This document shows positions 40,218 through 48,498 of a stretch of 64,000 nucleotides of DNA, in pieces. Positions within the stretch are counted from its first letter, which is position 1, and the number at the start of each line of letters is the position of its first letter. Under the pieces are notes generated by a model. That model saw nothing but the letters and a program-made list of their open reading frames with translations. It did not search any database and was not told the DNA's origin. The stretch comes from JARYLZ01 sp964388275 (GTDB lineage: Bacteria; Bacteroidota; Ignavibacteria; SZUA-365). The translations under genes and the position numbers were made by a program. The DNA is taken from contig CAYLZD010000003.1 in assembly GCA_964388275.1 (NCBI GenBank), positions 62,001 through 126,000 of the forward strand, read 5' to 3'.

Positions 40218-41660
40218 ATGAAACAGCACGAAATCAGAGTCCGTTTCGCTCCCAGTCCGACCGGTTATCTCCACATAGGGGGGCTCAGAACCGCGCTGTA
40301 TAACTATCTCCTGGCCAGACGCTACGGAGGAACGTTCATACTTCGCATTGAAGACACGGACAGGACGAGGTTCGTCGAAGGCGCCGCCGACGGTCTGATG
40401 GATACATTGCGCTGGTCCGGGCTGCATTGGGATGAGGGGCCCGACTCGGGCGGCCCATTCGCGCCTTACGTTCAATCCGAGCGAACGGATCTATACCGTG
40501 AATACGCTCGGCTGCTGCTGGCGCAAGGCCATGCTTACCGCTGCTTCTGCGCGCCGGCCGAACTCGAGGAACAGAGGGCGCGCCAGATCGAAGCCAAAAT
40601 CCCTCCCATGTACGACCGCCGCTGCCGCTCCATAAGAAGCGACGAAGCCGATTCGCGAGAGTCCTCCGGCGAGCCGTTCACCGTGCGCCTCAAAGTCCCG
40701 CTTACCGGCGAAACGGAGTTTCAGGACGCGGTTCGGGGCGGGATTCGGGTTTCCAACGGCGTAATAGACGATCAGGTACTCCTAAAATCGGACGGCTTTC
40801 CCACGTATCATCTGGCCAACGTCGTGGACGACCATCTTATGCGCGTCAGCGACGTGGTGCGGGGCGAGGAATGGCTGCCTTCGACGGCCAAGCACTTGCT
40901 GCTGTACCGGGCATTCGGGTGGACGCCGCCGAACTTCGCGCATTTGCCGCTGCTGCTGAATGCGGATCGAAGCAAGTTGAGCAAACGGCAGGGCGACGTG
41001 GCAGTCGAGGAGTACAGAGCGGCGGGCTATCTGCCGGAGGCGCTGATAAACTTCGTCGCCTTGCTCGGCTGGAACATACCCGGCGACAGGGAGATGTTCT
41101 CGCTGCCGGAGCTCGAGAAACTTTTTTCACTGGACAGAGTGGGAAAGGCGGGCGCGGTATTCGACATCGCCAAGCTCCGCTGGTTCAACGGCCGCTATTT
41201 CCGTCAGCTGAACGCGGAACAGCGTCTGCGCCTCTGCCTCCCGCACCTGCGCGATGCGGGCGTGGACACCTCGGACGAAAAAAGAATCGGAGCGATAATA
41301 GATGCCGTCGGGACACATCTGCAACTGCCCTCCGACATCGTGGAACAGAGCGGAATATTCTTCGCGGATGACGTCGCCCCCGATTCCGAGGAAGCGCGCG
41401 AAGCTTTGCGCGGGGAGGGCGCGGCCGCCGTTCTCGAGGCGTTCGCCGCCGGCATACGGGGAGCCGCCGAATGGCACAGATCCAGCATCAAGGAGATGAT
41501 CGCCGCCGCGCAGGTTTCCACCGGCGTCAAAGGCAAGTCGCTGTTCATGCCGATCCGCGTCGCCTTGACCGGACGAATCCACGGCCCGGAGCTGCCGGTC
41601 GTGGCGGAATTGCTCGGGCGAGCGGTGTGCGAGATGCGAATACGCGCCGCGATGAAATGA
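40218..41660 (+). CDS. gltX: Glutamate--tRNA ligase
   Basis: Class I aminoacyl-tRNA synthetase that charges tRNA-Glu. The 480-residue protein has the HIGH motif in VRFAPSPTGYLHIGGLRTALYNYL, RIEDTDRTRFVEGA, YDRRCRS, and the KMSKS-type loop DRSKLSKRQGDVAVEEYR. A C-terminal helical anticodon-binding domain follows. Two ATGs are adjacent (40215 and 40218); the second is better spaced from GGAA. A GatC subunit gene in the same window suggests that some tRNA-Gln or tRNA-Asn may be formed by transamidation, so this enzyme may be non-discriminating. It overlaps the next gene by four nt. Confidence 0.95.
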   Translation: MKQHEIRVRFAPSPTGYLHIGGLRTALYNYLLARRYGGTFILRIEDTDRTRFVEGAADGLMDTLRWSGLHWDEGPDSGGPFAPYVQSERTDLYREYARLLLAQGHAYRCFCAPAELEEQRARQIEAKIPPMYDRRCRSIRSDEADSRESSGEPFTVRLKVPLTGETEFQDAVRGGIRVSNGVIDDQVLLKSDGFPTYHLANVVDDHLMRVSDVVRGEEWLPSTAKHLLLYRAFGWTPPNFAHLPLLLNADRSKLSKRQGDVAVEEYRAAGYLPEALINFVALLGWNIPGDREMFSLPELEKLFSLDRVGKAGAVFDIAKLRWFNGRYFRQLNAEQRLRLCLPHLRDAGVDTSDEKRIGAIIDAVGTHLQLPSDIVEQSGIFFADDVAPDSEEAREALRGEGAAAVLEAFAAGIRGAAEWHRSSIKEMIAAAQVSTGVKGKSLFMPIRVALTGRIHGPELPVVAELLGRAVCEMRIRAAMK

Positions 41661-42571
41661 TGCCGATGCGGCCCGGTGTCTCGGTCATACTCGTTCACTA
41701 CGGCGACCCGGAGCAGACCTACACCGTCCTCCGCCTTTTCAGGGACGGCGGTTTCAAAGAGATGCTGGAGGTGATCGTCGTCGACAACGGCGGTCACACT
41801 CGGCTCGATCCGCAGAAGGAATTCGCCGGAGCGATACTGGTAACCCCGGAGAACAACACCGGCTATGCGGCCGCCTGCAACCTGGGCGCCGGGGCGGCAT
41901 CGTGCCGGCATCTGCTGTTCCTGAACAACGACATCATGTTCGACGGAGACTTCATCGGACCCCTTCTGCAAGCATGCGAAGAAGACCGGAGCATCGGATT
42001 GGCGGGGCCTCGGCTATCCTGGCAGGACGGATCTTTTCAACCGTCGTGGATCGACTTTCCCGGGATTCTTTCCGAATTCCGCGAGCGCCGCATCCGGAGG
42101 CAGGCCCGAAGGCGAAAAGGCGGCGCCTGGATGAAACGCAGCCGCGAGTCGGAGAGATCGCGCGATGTCGACTCACTCGCCGGCGCGGCCATGTTCTTCA
42201 CCAGGGAAGCTTTCGACGCGGTAGGCGGATTCGATGCCGGATACAGCTTCTATTTCGAGGACGTCGACATTTGCAGGCGTCTGCACAGTTCCGGCTACCG
42301 AGTACGGTACGTGCCCGAATCGCGTCTGACGCATTTCGGTGGCGGTTCGCAAGACGGCGGGAATCCGGTCATAGCGCGCGCATACCGCGAAGGACAATTG
42401 CGTTATTATGCGCGTCACAAGTCCGAAATTTCCTTTCAACTGATTAAGCTGTATCTTTTGTTGAAATTTGTTTTGATGAGACGCCCCGAGCCCGAATCGA
42501 GCAGCATAGCACAAATCCTCATGCAGACAGCCAAAGCCGCTCGGCGAAGAGAATTGCGCGGCGGTATCTGA
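41657..42571 (+). CDS. Glycosyltransferase family 2
   Basis: A 304-residue GT-A enzyme of the rhamnosyl/galactosyl-transferase-like GT2 branch. Features: VSVILVHYGDPEQTYTVL at the N-terminus, VIVVDNGG, the donor-binding NNTGYAAACNLGAGAA, LLFLNNDIMFDG (DxD-like NND), SLAGAAMFFTREAFDAVGGF and YFEDVDICRRLHSSGYRVRYV with the ED catalytic-base motif. It is soluble or peripheral, with a short hydrophobic tail segment (LYLLLKFVL). Its ATG overlaps the gltX stop. The acceptor is unknown, probably a surface glycan. Confidence 0.88.
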   Translation: MMPMRPGVSVILVHYGDPEQTYTVLRLFRDGGFKEMLEVIVVDNGGHTRLDPQKEFAGAILVTPENNTGYAAACNLGAGAASCRHLLFLNNDIMFDGDFIGPLLQACEEDRSIGLAGPRLSWQDGSFQPSWIDFPGILSEFRERRIRRQARRRKGGAWMKRSRESERSRDVDSLAGAAMFFTREAFDAVGGFDAGYSFYFEDVDICRRLHSSGYRVRYVPESRLTHFGGGSQDGGNPVIARAYREGQLRYYARHKSEISFQLIKLYLLLKFVLMRRPEPESSSIAQILMQTAKAARRRELRGGI

Positions 42572-42574
42572 ATA

Positions 42575-43273
42575 ATGCGAGACGCCGACGGACTGATATT
42601 ATTCGATCCAGGACTCCCGGAACGGGACGACTCGGAAACGCGGGACACGACGTCCGGCGGGACGCGACTGCGGGAACTGCATTCCGCGCTGGTGTTCGAT
42701 GCTTCCTGCCGGCTTCGCGACATAACCTTCGCGTCCTCGGCGGCATACATCGCCGATAAAGGCATTGAAGACAGGATTCGCGCGAAATGCCCTTCTTTTC
42801 GCGTCGAGCCGCAGTCTGAAGGCGCTGTCTCACTGCGTCTGCACAGCGCCATGGAGGAGCAGTTCAACCGCGGAATCAGACGTCTGGTGCTGCTGTTTCC
42901 CTCGGCCGCGACAATTTCGCTGCGCACGATAAAGACCGCCTTTTCGCTCCTGGACGCCTTCGACGACGCCCTCATACTCGGGCCGGCAACCGGAGGAAAT
43001 CTCTACGCGCTCGGTTTGCGACACCCGAACCCCGATCTATGCGCCTCATACGAAGGATCCGAATCGGGGCGCCTCGAGCGCATGCTCAAGGCAGTATCCC
43101 ACAGCGAGAGCGCCGTGTACCTGCTCCCGCCGAGGTATGACGCCTGCAGCGGGGATATTGCGCGGCTGACCGCCGATGCGGATTCGGCGGAAGGCCTTTT
43201 TCCCGGTATCAAATCCTGGCTTGCCGCTCAGACCTCGTCTCAACCGGCCCGACCGGACAACGCAAAGCAATGA
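42575..43273 (+). CDS. Degenerate DUF2064 (nucleotidyl/glycosyltransferase-like) protein
   Basis: A 232-residue protein recognisable as DUF2064/TIGR04282-like from LLDAFDDALILGPATGGNLYALGLRHP, which aligns with the family's GPAxDGGYxLLGL element, and from RLVLLFPSAATISLRTIKTAF. The usual N-terminal nucleotide-binding KxPxPGxVKTRL motif is missing, and the GSDxPDL motif with the catalytic Asp reads LFPSAATISL. It may therefore be a pseudoenzyme or have changed function. It lies 3 nt after the GT2 gene and ends 1 nt before nadD, so it is embedded in a tight operon and evidently retained. Confidence 0.65.
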   Translation: MRDADGLILFDPGLPERDDSETRDTTSGGTRLRELHSALVFDASCRLRDITFASSAAYIADKGIEDRIRAKCPSFRVEPQSEGAVSLRLHSAMEEQFNRGIRRLVLLFPSAATISLRTIKTAFSLLDAFDDALILGPATGGNLYALGLRHPNPDLCASYEGSESGRLERMLKAVSHSESAVYLLPPRYDACSGDIARLTADADSAEGLFPGIKSWLAAQTSSQPARPDNAKQ

Positions 43274-43274
43274 A

Positions 43275-43868
43275 ATGAATATCGGTTTCATCGGAGGCAG
43301 TTTCAATCCGCCTCATATAGGACATCTGGTCATGGCCGAACGCGCGCGGGACGAGCTGAAACTGGACCGGGTGCTCTTTATTCCCGCATGGCGTTCGCCT
43401 TTCAAGAACGGGATGGAAACCCCGGATGCGGCGTTAAGACTCGAAATGACGGCGCTGGCCGTCGGCGACAATCCCGCCTTCGGGGTCGAGCCGTTCGAAG
43501 CCGAAAAACCCCGCATCTCCTGGACGATCGATACCGTGCGCCATCTCAAGTCCGCTTCTCCGAACGACAGATTCACAATGGTTCTGGGCGCCGACGCCTT
43601 TCAGGATATGCCGCTCTGGAAAGAGCCCGACGAGATACTTTCCTCTGTGCGCGTGGCCGTTGCCGGACGTCCCGGCAGCGGCCTGGATATGGCCAGTCAC
43701 CCTTACGCGGACAGCGCGAGAATTATCGAAATGCCGATGCTCGACATATCCTCCAGCGACATCAGAAGACGCGTTGCGGAGGGCCGTTCGATCAGATATC
43801 TGGTTCCCTGGACCGTTCACACTTTCATATACTCCCGCAACCTGTACGCAGCTTCGACGCGGCCGTGA
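43275..43868 (+). CDS. nadD: Nicotinate-nucleotide adenylyltransferase
   Basis: Converts nicotinate mononucleotide and ATP to deamido-NAD. The 197-residue protein opens MNIGFIGGSFNPPHIGHL, with the nucleotidyltransferase HxGH as HIGH. It has DRVLFIPAWRSPFKNG, FTMVLGADAFQDMPLWKEPD (the family GxDxxxxLxxWxxxxxL element) and the closing DISSSDIRRRV. All catalytic features are present. The start codon lies one nt after the DUF2064 stop. Confidence 0.94.
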   Translation: MNIGFIGGSFNPPHIGHLVMAERARDELKLDRVLFIPAWRSPFKNGMETPDAALRLEMTALAVGDNPAFGVEPFEAEKPRISWTIDTVRHLKSASPNDRFTMVLGADAFQDMPLWKEPDEILSSVRVAVAGRPGSGLDMASHPYADSARIIEMPMLDISSSDIRRRVAEGRSIRYLVPWTVHTFIYSRNLYAASTRP

Positions 43869-43911
43869 ATCCGCGCCGGTGTCACGCCGCCTCCGGGCGC
43901 GGGAGTCGGTC

Positions 43912-44898
43912 TCAGCCCAGCATGCCGTTTTCCCGATACCAGCCGATGGTTCGAGCGAAAGCTTCATCCAATGTATGCCTCTCGCCGAACCCCAAGTCTC
44001 GCCTCGCTTTTGCCGCGTCGCAAACCCAATACCGCCGAGTGAGATCCCTCGCCTTCTCGATATTCAAAGTGGCCGCCTTACCGCGTACTGCGGCGATGGT
44101 TTGGGCCACCCCCGCGACCGCGTAAACCACGGCATGCGGAATGCGCAGCGTCAGATACTTCCGTCCCAGCGCCTTCCCTGTGATGGCCGCGATTTCAGGC
44201 CAGGAGTACAAGCGCTCGCTGGCGATGAAATAGGTCTGCCCGACCGACGCAGGATGCCGCGCGGCCTTGATGATGCCGTCGACCAGATCCGCGGAATAAA
44301 TCAGGTTCAGGCGCTTGTCCTGAAAACCGATAATGGAATTCAGGCCCCGGGAAACGGTCTTGAAATAGACCAGTATCTCGGTATCCCTCGGTCCGAACAC
44401 CGCGGGCGGGCGGACTATGGTGGAAGGGATGCTCCCGTTGAAGGACGCCACGAGTTTTTCGGCGGCGAGCTTGGAACGTCCGTAGGCGGTGATCGGCCGG
44501 CAGGGGGATTCCTCCGTCACGGGTGCCTCCGGCGATTCCGCGGGACCTGCGGCAGTCTGGCTGCTTACGAACAGAAAGCGGCGAATGTCCGGCGCCACCC
44601 GCGCGGCCGCCTCCAGCATGCGGCGGGTGGAGGTTTCGTTCGCCTCGAAATACTCCTGCTCCGAACGCGCCTTGACGAGGCCGGCGATGTGATAGATTTC
44701 ATCCGCGCCGGCGAGGAAACGGTCGAGTGATGCCGCGTCCCTGATATCGCCCTGGACTAGTTCCACAGGTTTGTCCTTCAACCAGCGCAAATTGCTCGTG
44801 GGACGAATCAGCGCGCGGACGTCTGTTCCTTCGGCTATAAGATAATCCGCCAGATGGCTGCCGATGAAACCGGTCGCGCCGGTTATGCATGCTAACAT
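43912..44898 (-). CDS. NAD-dependent epimerase/dehydratase (SDR), candidate ceramide reductase
   Basis: A 328-residue extended short-chain dehydrogenase: Rossmann motif ITGATGFIGSHLADYL, LVQGDIRDAASLDRFL, YHIAGLVKA, the Ser of LFVSSQTAAGP, and YGRSKLAAEK with the catalytic Tyr and Lys. VRPPAVFGPRD and LNLIYSADLVDGIIKA follow. The fold is seen in dihydroflavonol reductases, 3-beta-HSD-like enzymes and the bacterial ceramide reductase CerR that reduces 3-oxo-ceramide. It is transcribed divergently from the serine palmitoyltransferase gene, with a shared 191-nt AT-rich intergenic region. That context makes a ceramide-reductase role the leading hypothesis, but other sterol or sugar substrates are possible. 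Confidence 0.8.
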   Translation of the reverse strand: MLACITGATGFIGSHLADYLIAEGTDVRALIRPTSNLRWLKDKPVELVQGDIRDAASLDRFLAGADEIYHIAGLVKARSEQEYFEANETSTRRMLEAAARVAPDIRRFLFVSSQTAAGPAESPEAPVTEESPCRPITAYGRSKLAAEKLVASFNGSIPSTIVRPPAVFGPRDTEILVYFKTVSRGLNSIIGFQDKRLNLIYSADLVDGIIKAARHPASVGQTYFIASERLYSWPEIAAITGKALGRKYLTLRIPHAVVYAVAGVAQTIAAVRGKAATLNIEKARDLTRRYWVCDAAKARRDLGFGERHTLDEAFARTIGWYRENGMLG

Positions 44899-45089
44899 GA
44901 TTTTGATTCCCGATAATATGACATTAAGACATAGGTATTTATTGCATTTCCGATCACACAAAAGTATATTGAAATTTGGTTTCCGCTCAAAACGCGGATT
45001 TTGCACGAACAGGCGGATGCCTCCCTCACGATAGATAATCAACTGAAATTACGGGCGTTCGGGGTTTATAACGCAGCAAGGAGAATTTA

Positions 45090-46283
45090 GTGGACTTATT
45101 CGACAAATGCCGGGCTTTTACCCGCGCCGACGAGGTCAAAGCCAGGGGTTATTACCCGTACTTCCGGGCCATAGAGGAAAATGAAGGGCCGGTTGTTTCG
45201 ATTGAAGGCCGAAAAATCATAATGGCCGGATCAAACAATTATCTCGGCCTGACGGCGCACCCCAGGGTCAAGGAGGCGAGCCTCGACGCCATCAAACGTT
45301 ACGGAACCGGCTGTTCCGGTTCCCGCTACCTGACCGGCACACTGAGCCTGCATAACGAATTCGAGGAACGACTCGCCGCCTTTCTCGGCAAAGAAGCCTG
45401 TCTGCTCTTCTCAACCGGATACCAGACAGCCCAGGGCGTCATTTTCACTCTCGTGCAGAGAGGCGAATTCGTAGTGTCGGACAAGGACAACCACGCTTGC
45501 ATACAAGCGGGCAACCTCATGGCAAAGGGCGCATACGCCACCTTCCTGCGTTACCGGCACAACGACATGCAGGATCTCGAAAACGTGCTCGCCTCGCTTC
45601 CTGACGGTAAAAGCGCTCTTGTGGTATCGGACGGCGTATTCAGCACGACGGGAGAGGTGGTGGATCTGCCCGCCCTGGTCGCAGCGGCCAAGAAATTCCA
45701 CGCCCGCATACTCATCGACGACGCGCATGCCGTCGGCATCATCGGAAAAGGCGGCCGAGGAACGGCCAGCGAATTCGGCCTGGTGGACGAGGTGGATCTG
45801 ACCATGGGGACTTTCAGCAAAACTTTCGCGAGTCTCGGCGGATTCGTGGTCGGAGATGTCCCGGTGATAAACTACGTCAAGCATCACTCCCCGGCCCTCA
45901 TCTTCAGCGCGAGCCCAACTCCGGCCAGCGTGGCGGCGGCCCTGGCCGCGCTTGATATTCTCGAAGAGGAACCGGACCTGGTGGACCGCATCATCGCCAA
46001 CGCGCAGTACATGCGAGAGGGATTCAACCGCCTGGGTTTCCGGGTGATTCCCGGCCGAACCGGCGTGGTGCCCGTTATCATCGGCGACGACGAGACGACC
46101 TTCGTGTTCTGGCGTGAATTATTCGACGCGGGTGTATTCGTCAACGCTTTCATCAGCCCCGCCGTGCCTCAAGGCCTGCAGATGCTGCGCACCAGCTACA
46201 TGGCCACGCACGAAAAAGAGCATCTGGACCGAATACTTGAAATCAGCGCAGAAATAGGGCATAAACTCGGAGTAATCTCCTGA
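45090..46283 (+). CDS. spt: Serine palmitoyltransferase (alpha-oxoamine synthase)
   Basis: PLP enzyme that condenses L-serine with a long-chain acyl thioester to 3-oxo-sphinganine, the first step of sphingolipid synthesis. The 397-residue protein shows MAGSNNYLGLTAHPRVKEA, YGTGCSGSRYLTGTLSLHNE, and the PLP-site DDAHAVG (around residues 210-216). MGTFSKTFASLGGF carries the Schiff-base Lys244. The N-terminus MDLFDKCRAFTRADEVKARG and YYPYFR are typical of bacterial SPT rather than of 2-amino-3-ketobutyrate CoA ligase or BioF. A GTG start is preceded by AAGGAG at 6 nt. It heads a plus-strand run with a GNAT acyltransferase 13 nt downstream. Confidence 0.87.
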   Translation: MDLFDKCRAFTRADEVKARGYYPYFRAIEENEGPVVSIEGRKIIMAGSNNYLGLTAHPRVKEASLDAIKRYGTGCSGSRYLTGTLSLHNEFEERLAAFLGKEACLLFSTGYQTAQGVIFTLVQRGEFVVSDKDNHACIQAGNLMAKGAYATFLRYRHNDMQDLENVLASLPDGKSALVVSDGVFSTTGEVVDLPALVAAAKKFHARILIDDAHAVGIIGKGGRGTASEFGLVDEVDLTMGTFSKTFASLGGFVVGDVPVINYVKHHSPALIFSASPTPASVAAALAALDILEEEPDLVDRIIANAQYMREGFNRLGFRVIPGRTGVVPVIIGDDETTFVFWRELFDAGVFVNAFISPAVPQGLQMLRTSYMATHEKEHLDRILEISAEIGHKLGVIS

Positions 46284-46296
46284 CCGGCTGAGCGCA

Positions 46297-47418
46297 ATGG
46301 CCACCACAATTCATCCCATCAGCACACGGCGGGACCGTGAACGCTTTATCAAGCTCCAATGGAACTTTTATAACGGAGATCCCAATTGGACGGCGCCTCT
46401 TCTCTACGACAGGCGGAAGATTCTGGATCCCGAAAAAAATCCATTTTTCAGACACGGGCTGGCGCAACTTTACATCGCTGAAAAGAACGGAAAGCCGGCA
46501 GGCCGGATAGCAGCGATAATCAACGAGAATCACAACATCGTTCATGCGGACAAAGTCGGCTTTTTCGGCTTCTTCGAATGCATCGACGACCAGGAGGTCG
46601 CTGACGCCCTCTTCGCCGAGGCGGGCAAATGGCTGAAGGCACACGGCAAGGACGTCATGCGAGGCCCGATGAATCCCTCGGTGAACGATGACATTGGGAT
46701 GCTGGTGAAAGGATTCGAACAGCCTGCCGTGATCCTCATGCCCTACAATCCCGATTACTACCCGGGATTGGTCGAGAACAACGGCTTTGCAAAGGCAAAG
46801 GACCTTTTCGCATACCGGCTGCGGCACGCGACCGTCATGACGCCCAAACTCATGCGGGTTCAGCAGGCGGTGCGCGAGAGACACGGCATCACAATCCGCG
46901 ATTTCGATTTTTCCCGCATTCGCGACGAGATCAAGATCGTGAAGGATCTCTACAACAGGGGGTGGGAAAAAAACTGGGGAGCGGTGGCGCTCGACGACGC
47001 CGAACTGGATGCGCTGGCCGGAGATCTTAAGATGGCTCTGTCCGGTTTCCATGAATTCGCTTTCTTCTGCTGCCATCACGAGGAACCGGTGGGTTTCGCT
47101 CTTACCCTGCCCGATATCAATCAGATCCTGATACACAACCGCCGCGGCCGCTTGCTGCCCGGCCTCTGGAGATTGAAAACCCGGCGGAAGCTCGTGACGC
47201 AGATGCGAATCATGGTTCTGGGCTTGCTTCCGGAACATCGAGGCCTGGGATATGACTCCGTGATGTACTTCGAGATAATCGACCGGGCCGACAAGCGGGG
47301 CGTTCATACCGGAGAGGCATCATGGGTGCTCGAAGACAACACCATGATGAACCGCGCCGCGAAGCTCATGAACGCCGACGCATACAAGACCTACCGGATT
47401 TACGACAAGTCCATCTGA
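46297..47418 (+). CDS. GNAT-fold N-acyltransferase, candidate bacterial ceramide synthase
   Basis: A 373-residue protein of a large GNAT-like family. It has FIKLQWNFYNGDPNWTAPLL near the start, VGFFGFFECIDDQEVADALF, and RGPMNPSVNDDIGMLVKGFEQPAVILMPYN. A C-terminal acetyltransferase fold follows, with MRIMVLGLLPEHRGLGYDSVMYFEI (acyl-CoA pyrophosphate loop type), then EASWVLEDNTMMNRAAKLM. Homologues occur beside serine palmitoyltransferase genes, and the bacterial ceramide synthase described in Caulobacter is, as I recall, also a GNAT-type acyltransferase. The predicted reaction is N-acylation of 3-oxo-sphinganine. Close spacing to spt (13 nt) and gatC (11 nt) indicates an operon. Confidence 0.72.
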   Translation: MATTIHPISTRRDRERFIKLQWNFYNGDPNWTAPLLYDRRKILDPEKNPFFRHGLAQLYIAEKNGKPAGRIAAIINENHNIVHADKVGFFGFFECIDDQEVADALFAEAGKWLKAHGKDVMRGPMNPSVNDDIGMLVKGFEQPAVILMPYNPDYYPGLVENNGFAKAKDLFAYRLRHATVMTPKLMRVQQAVRERHGITIRDFDFSRIRDEIKIVKDLYNRGWEKNWGAVALDDAELDALAGDLKMALSGFHEFAFFCCHHEEPVGFALTLPDINQILIHNRRGRLLPGLWRLKTRRKLVTQMRIMVLGLLPEHRGLGYDSVMYFEIIDRADKRGVHTGEASWVLEDNTMMNRAAKLMNADAYKTYRIYDKSI

Positions 47419-47429
47419 CGTCCTCCCCG

Positions 47430-47729
47430 ATGAGCGTAACCCGCGAGGAAGTCCGACATATAGCAGCTCTGGCCCGCCTGGAACTCGCTCCTTCCGAGGT
47501 CGAGGAAATGACCGAGCAGTTGAACAGAATTCTCGAGTACGTCGACCTGCTGAAGGAAGCGGACACGGAAGGTGTAGAACCCATGACACGAATCACGAGC
47601 GGCGACCCAGTTTATCGCGAGGACGAAGCAGTACCCGGACTCAACGCCGCCGAAGCCCTGCTCAACGCCCCGTCCGCAAACGAAGGTTACTTCACCGTCC
47701 CCAAAGTCCTGGGAGGACGTCAACCCTGA
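47430..47729 (+). CDS. gatC: Asp-tRNA(Asn)/Glu-tRNA(Gln) amidotransferase subunit C
   Basis: GatC stabilises the GatA-GatB complex that converts mischarged Glu-tRNA-Gln or Asp-tRNA-Asn. The 99-residue protein has VTREEVRHIAALARLEL, EVEEMTEQLNRILEYVDLL, VEPMTRI and the C-terminal ANEGYFTVPKVL, all diagnostic. The longer upstream frame overlaps the acyltransferase gene and is non-coding; start 47430 is 11 nt after that gene. gatA and gatB are not nearby. Confidence 0.95.
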   Translation: MSVTREEVRHIAALARLELAPSEVEEMTEQLNRILEYVDLLKEADTEGVEPMTRITSGDPVYREDEAVPGLNAAEALLNAPSANEGYFTVPKVLGGRQP

Positions 47730-47739
47730 CAAGCCGACG

Positions 47740-48492
47740 ATGACGCCGGAAACAAGAACGGTAATCATTATCCCGGCGCGATACTCCTCGACTCGCTTTC
47801 CGGGCAAGCCCCTGGCGCGGATCGCCGGCAAACCGATGATCAAGTTCGTCTGCGAGCGCTGCGCCGCGGCAGCGGCCGACGCGGTGCTGGTCGCCACGGA
47901 TGACGAACGGATCGCCGCTGTTGTCCGGGATTTCGGTGTAGAAGCCCTGATGACGCCGGCCGGCTTCGAATCCGGTACCGAGCGGGTCGCCTGGGCCGCC
48001 GGACAAATCGCAGCGGATATCATCGTCAACGTGCAGGGCGACGAACCCCTGATCGCTCCCGCGACCATCGATGCCGTGACAGGAATTTTGCTGCGGGCCG
48101 CCGACGCCGACATCGCGACCGCGGTCGCGCAGTCGGACGACCGCGCCTCCTTCGCCGATCCTAATGTGGTGAAAGCGGCCATCACAGCCGACGGGAGAGC
48201 CCTCTATTTTTCCCGGGCGCCCATTCCGCATCGGCGGGACGGCGCAGGCGCTTTCAGCTTCCACCGCCACATAGGCATCTATGCGTTCCGGCGGGAGTCG
48301 CTTGCCCGCTTCGCGTCCTTGCCCCAAAGCCATCTCGAACAAACCGAGCGCCTCGAGCAATTAAGAGCTCTGGAAGCCGGCATGGTGATCAAAGCCGCAA
48401 CGGTATCGGAAATTTCGATTTCCGTGGACCGGCCTTCGGACATCGCTTTGGTGGAAGCAGCATTGGAACGACACGCCCGTTCCGCCGGTTAA
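47740..48492 (+). CDS. kdsB: 3-deoxy-manno-octulosonate cytidylyltransferase
   Basis: Activates Kdo to CMP-Kdo for the LPS inner core, so the organism makes Kdo-type LPS. The 250-residue protein shows VIIIPARYSSTRFPGKPLA (nucleotide-binding start), VLVATDDERI, GTERVAWAA, IIVNVQGDEPLI, and ALYFSRAPIPHRR, then HIGIYAFRRESLARF and EQTERLEQLRALE. All signatures are intact and the length is typical. It starts 10 nt after gatC and ends 6 nt before rimO. Its position in a run that begins with sphingolipid genes is notable. Confidence 0.96.
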   Translation: MTPETRTVIIIPARYSSTRFPGKPLARIAGKPMIKFVCERCAAAAADAVLVATDDERIAAVVRDFGVEALMTPAGFESGTERVAWAAGQIAADIIVNVQGDEPLIAPATIDAVTGILLRAADADIATAVAQSDDRASFADPNVVKAAITADGRALYFSRAPIPHRRDGAGAFSFHRHIGIYAFRRESLARFASLPQSHLEQTERLEQLRALEAGMVIKAATVSEISISVDRPSDIALVEAALERHARSAG

Positions 48493-48498
48493 GGTATC

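Noticed and set aside
42575..43273. Standard molybdenum-cofactor or sugar nucleotidyltransferase
   Set aside because: The N-terminal nucleotide-binding motif is absent; only the DUF2064-like GPATGGNLYALGL part is recognisable.
45090..46283. 8-amino-7-oxononanoate synthase (BioF) or 2-amino-3-ketobutyrate CoA ligase
   Set aside because: N-terminal features (FTRADE, YYPYFR) and the GNAT/SDR context fit serine palmitoyltransferase better, and no biotin or threonine genes are near; a phylogeny would settle it.
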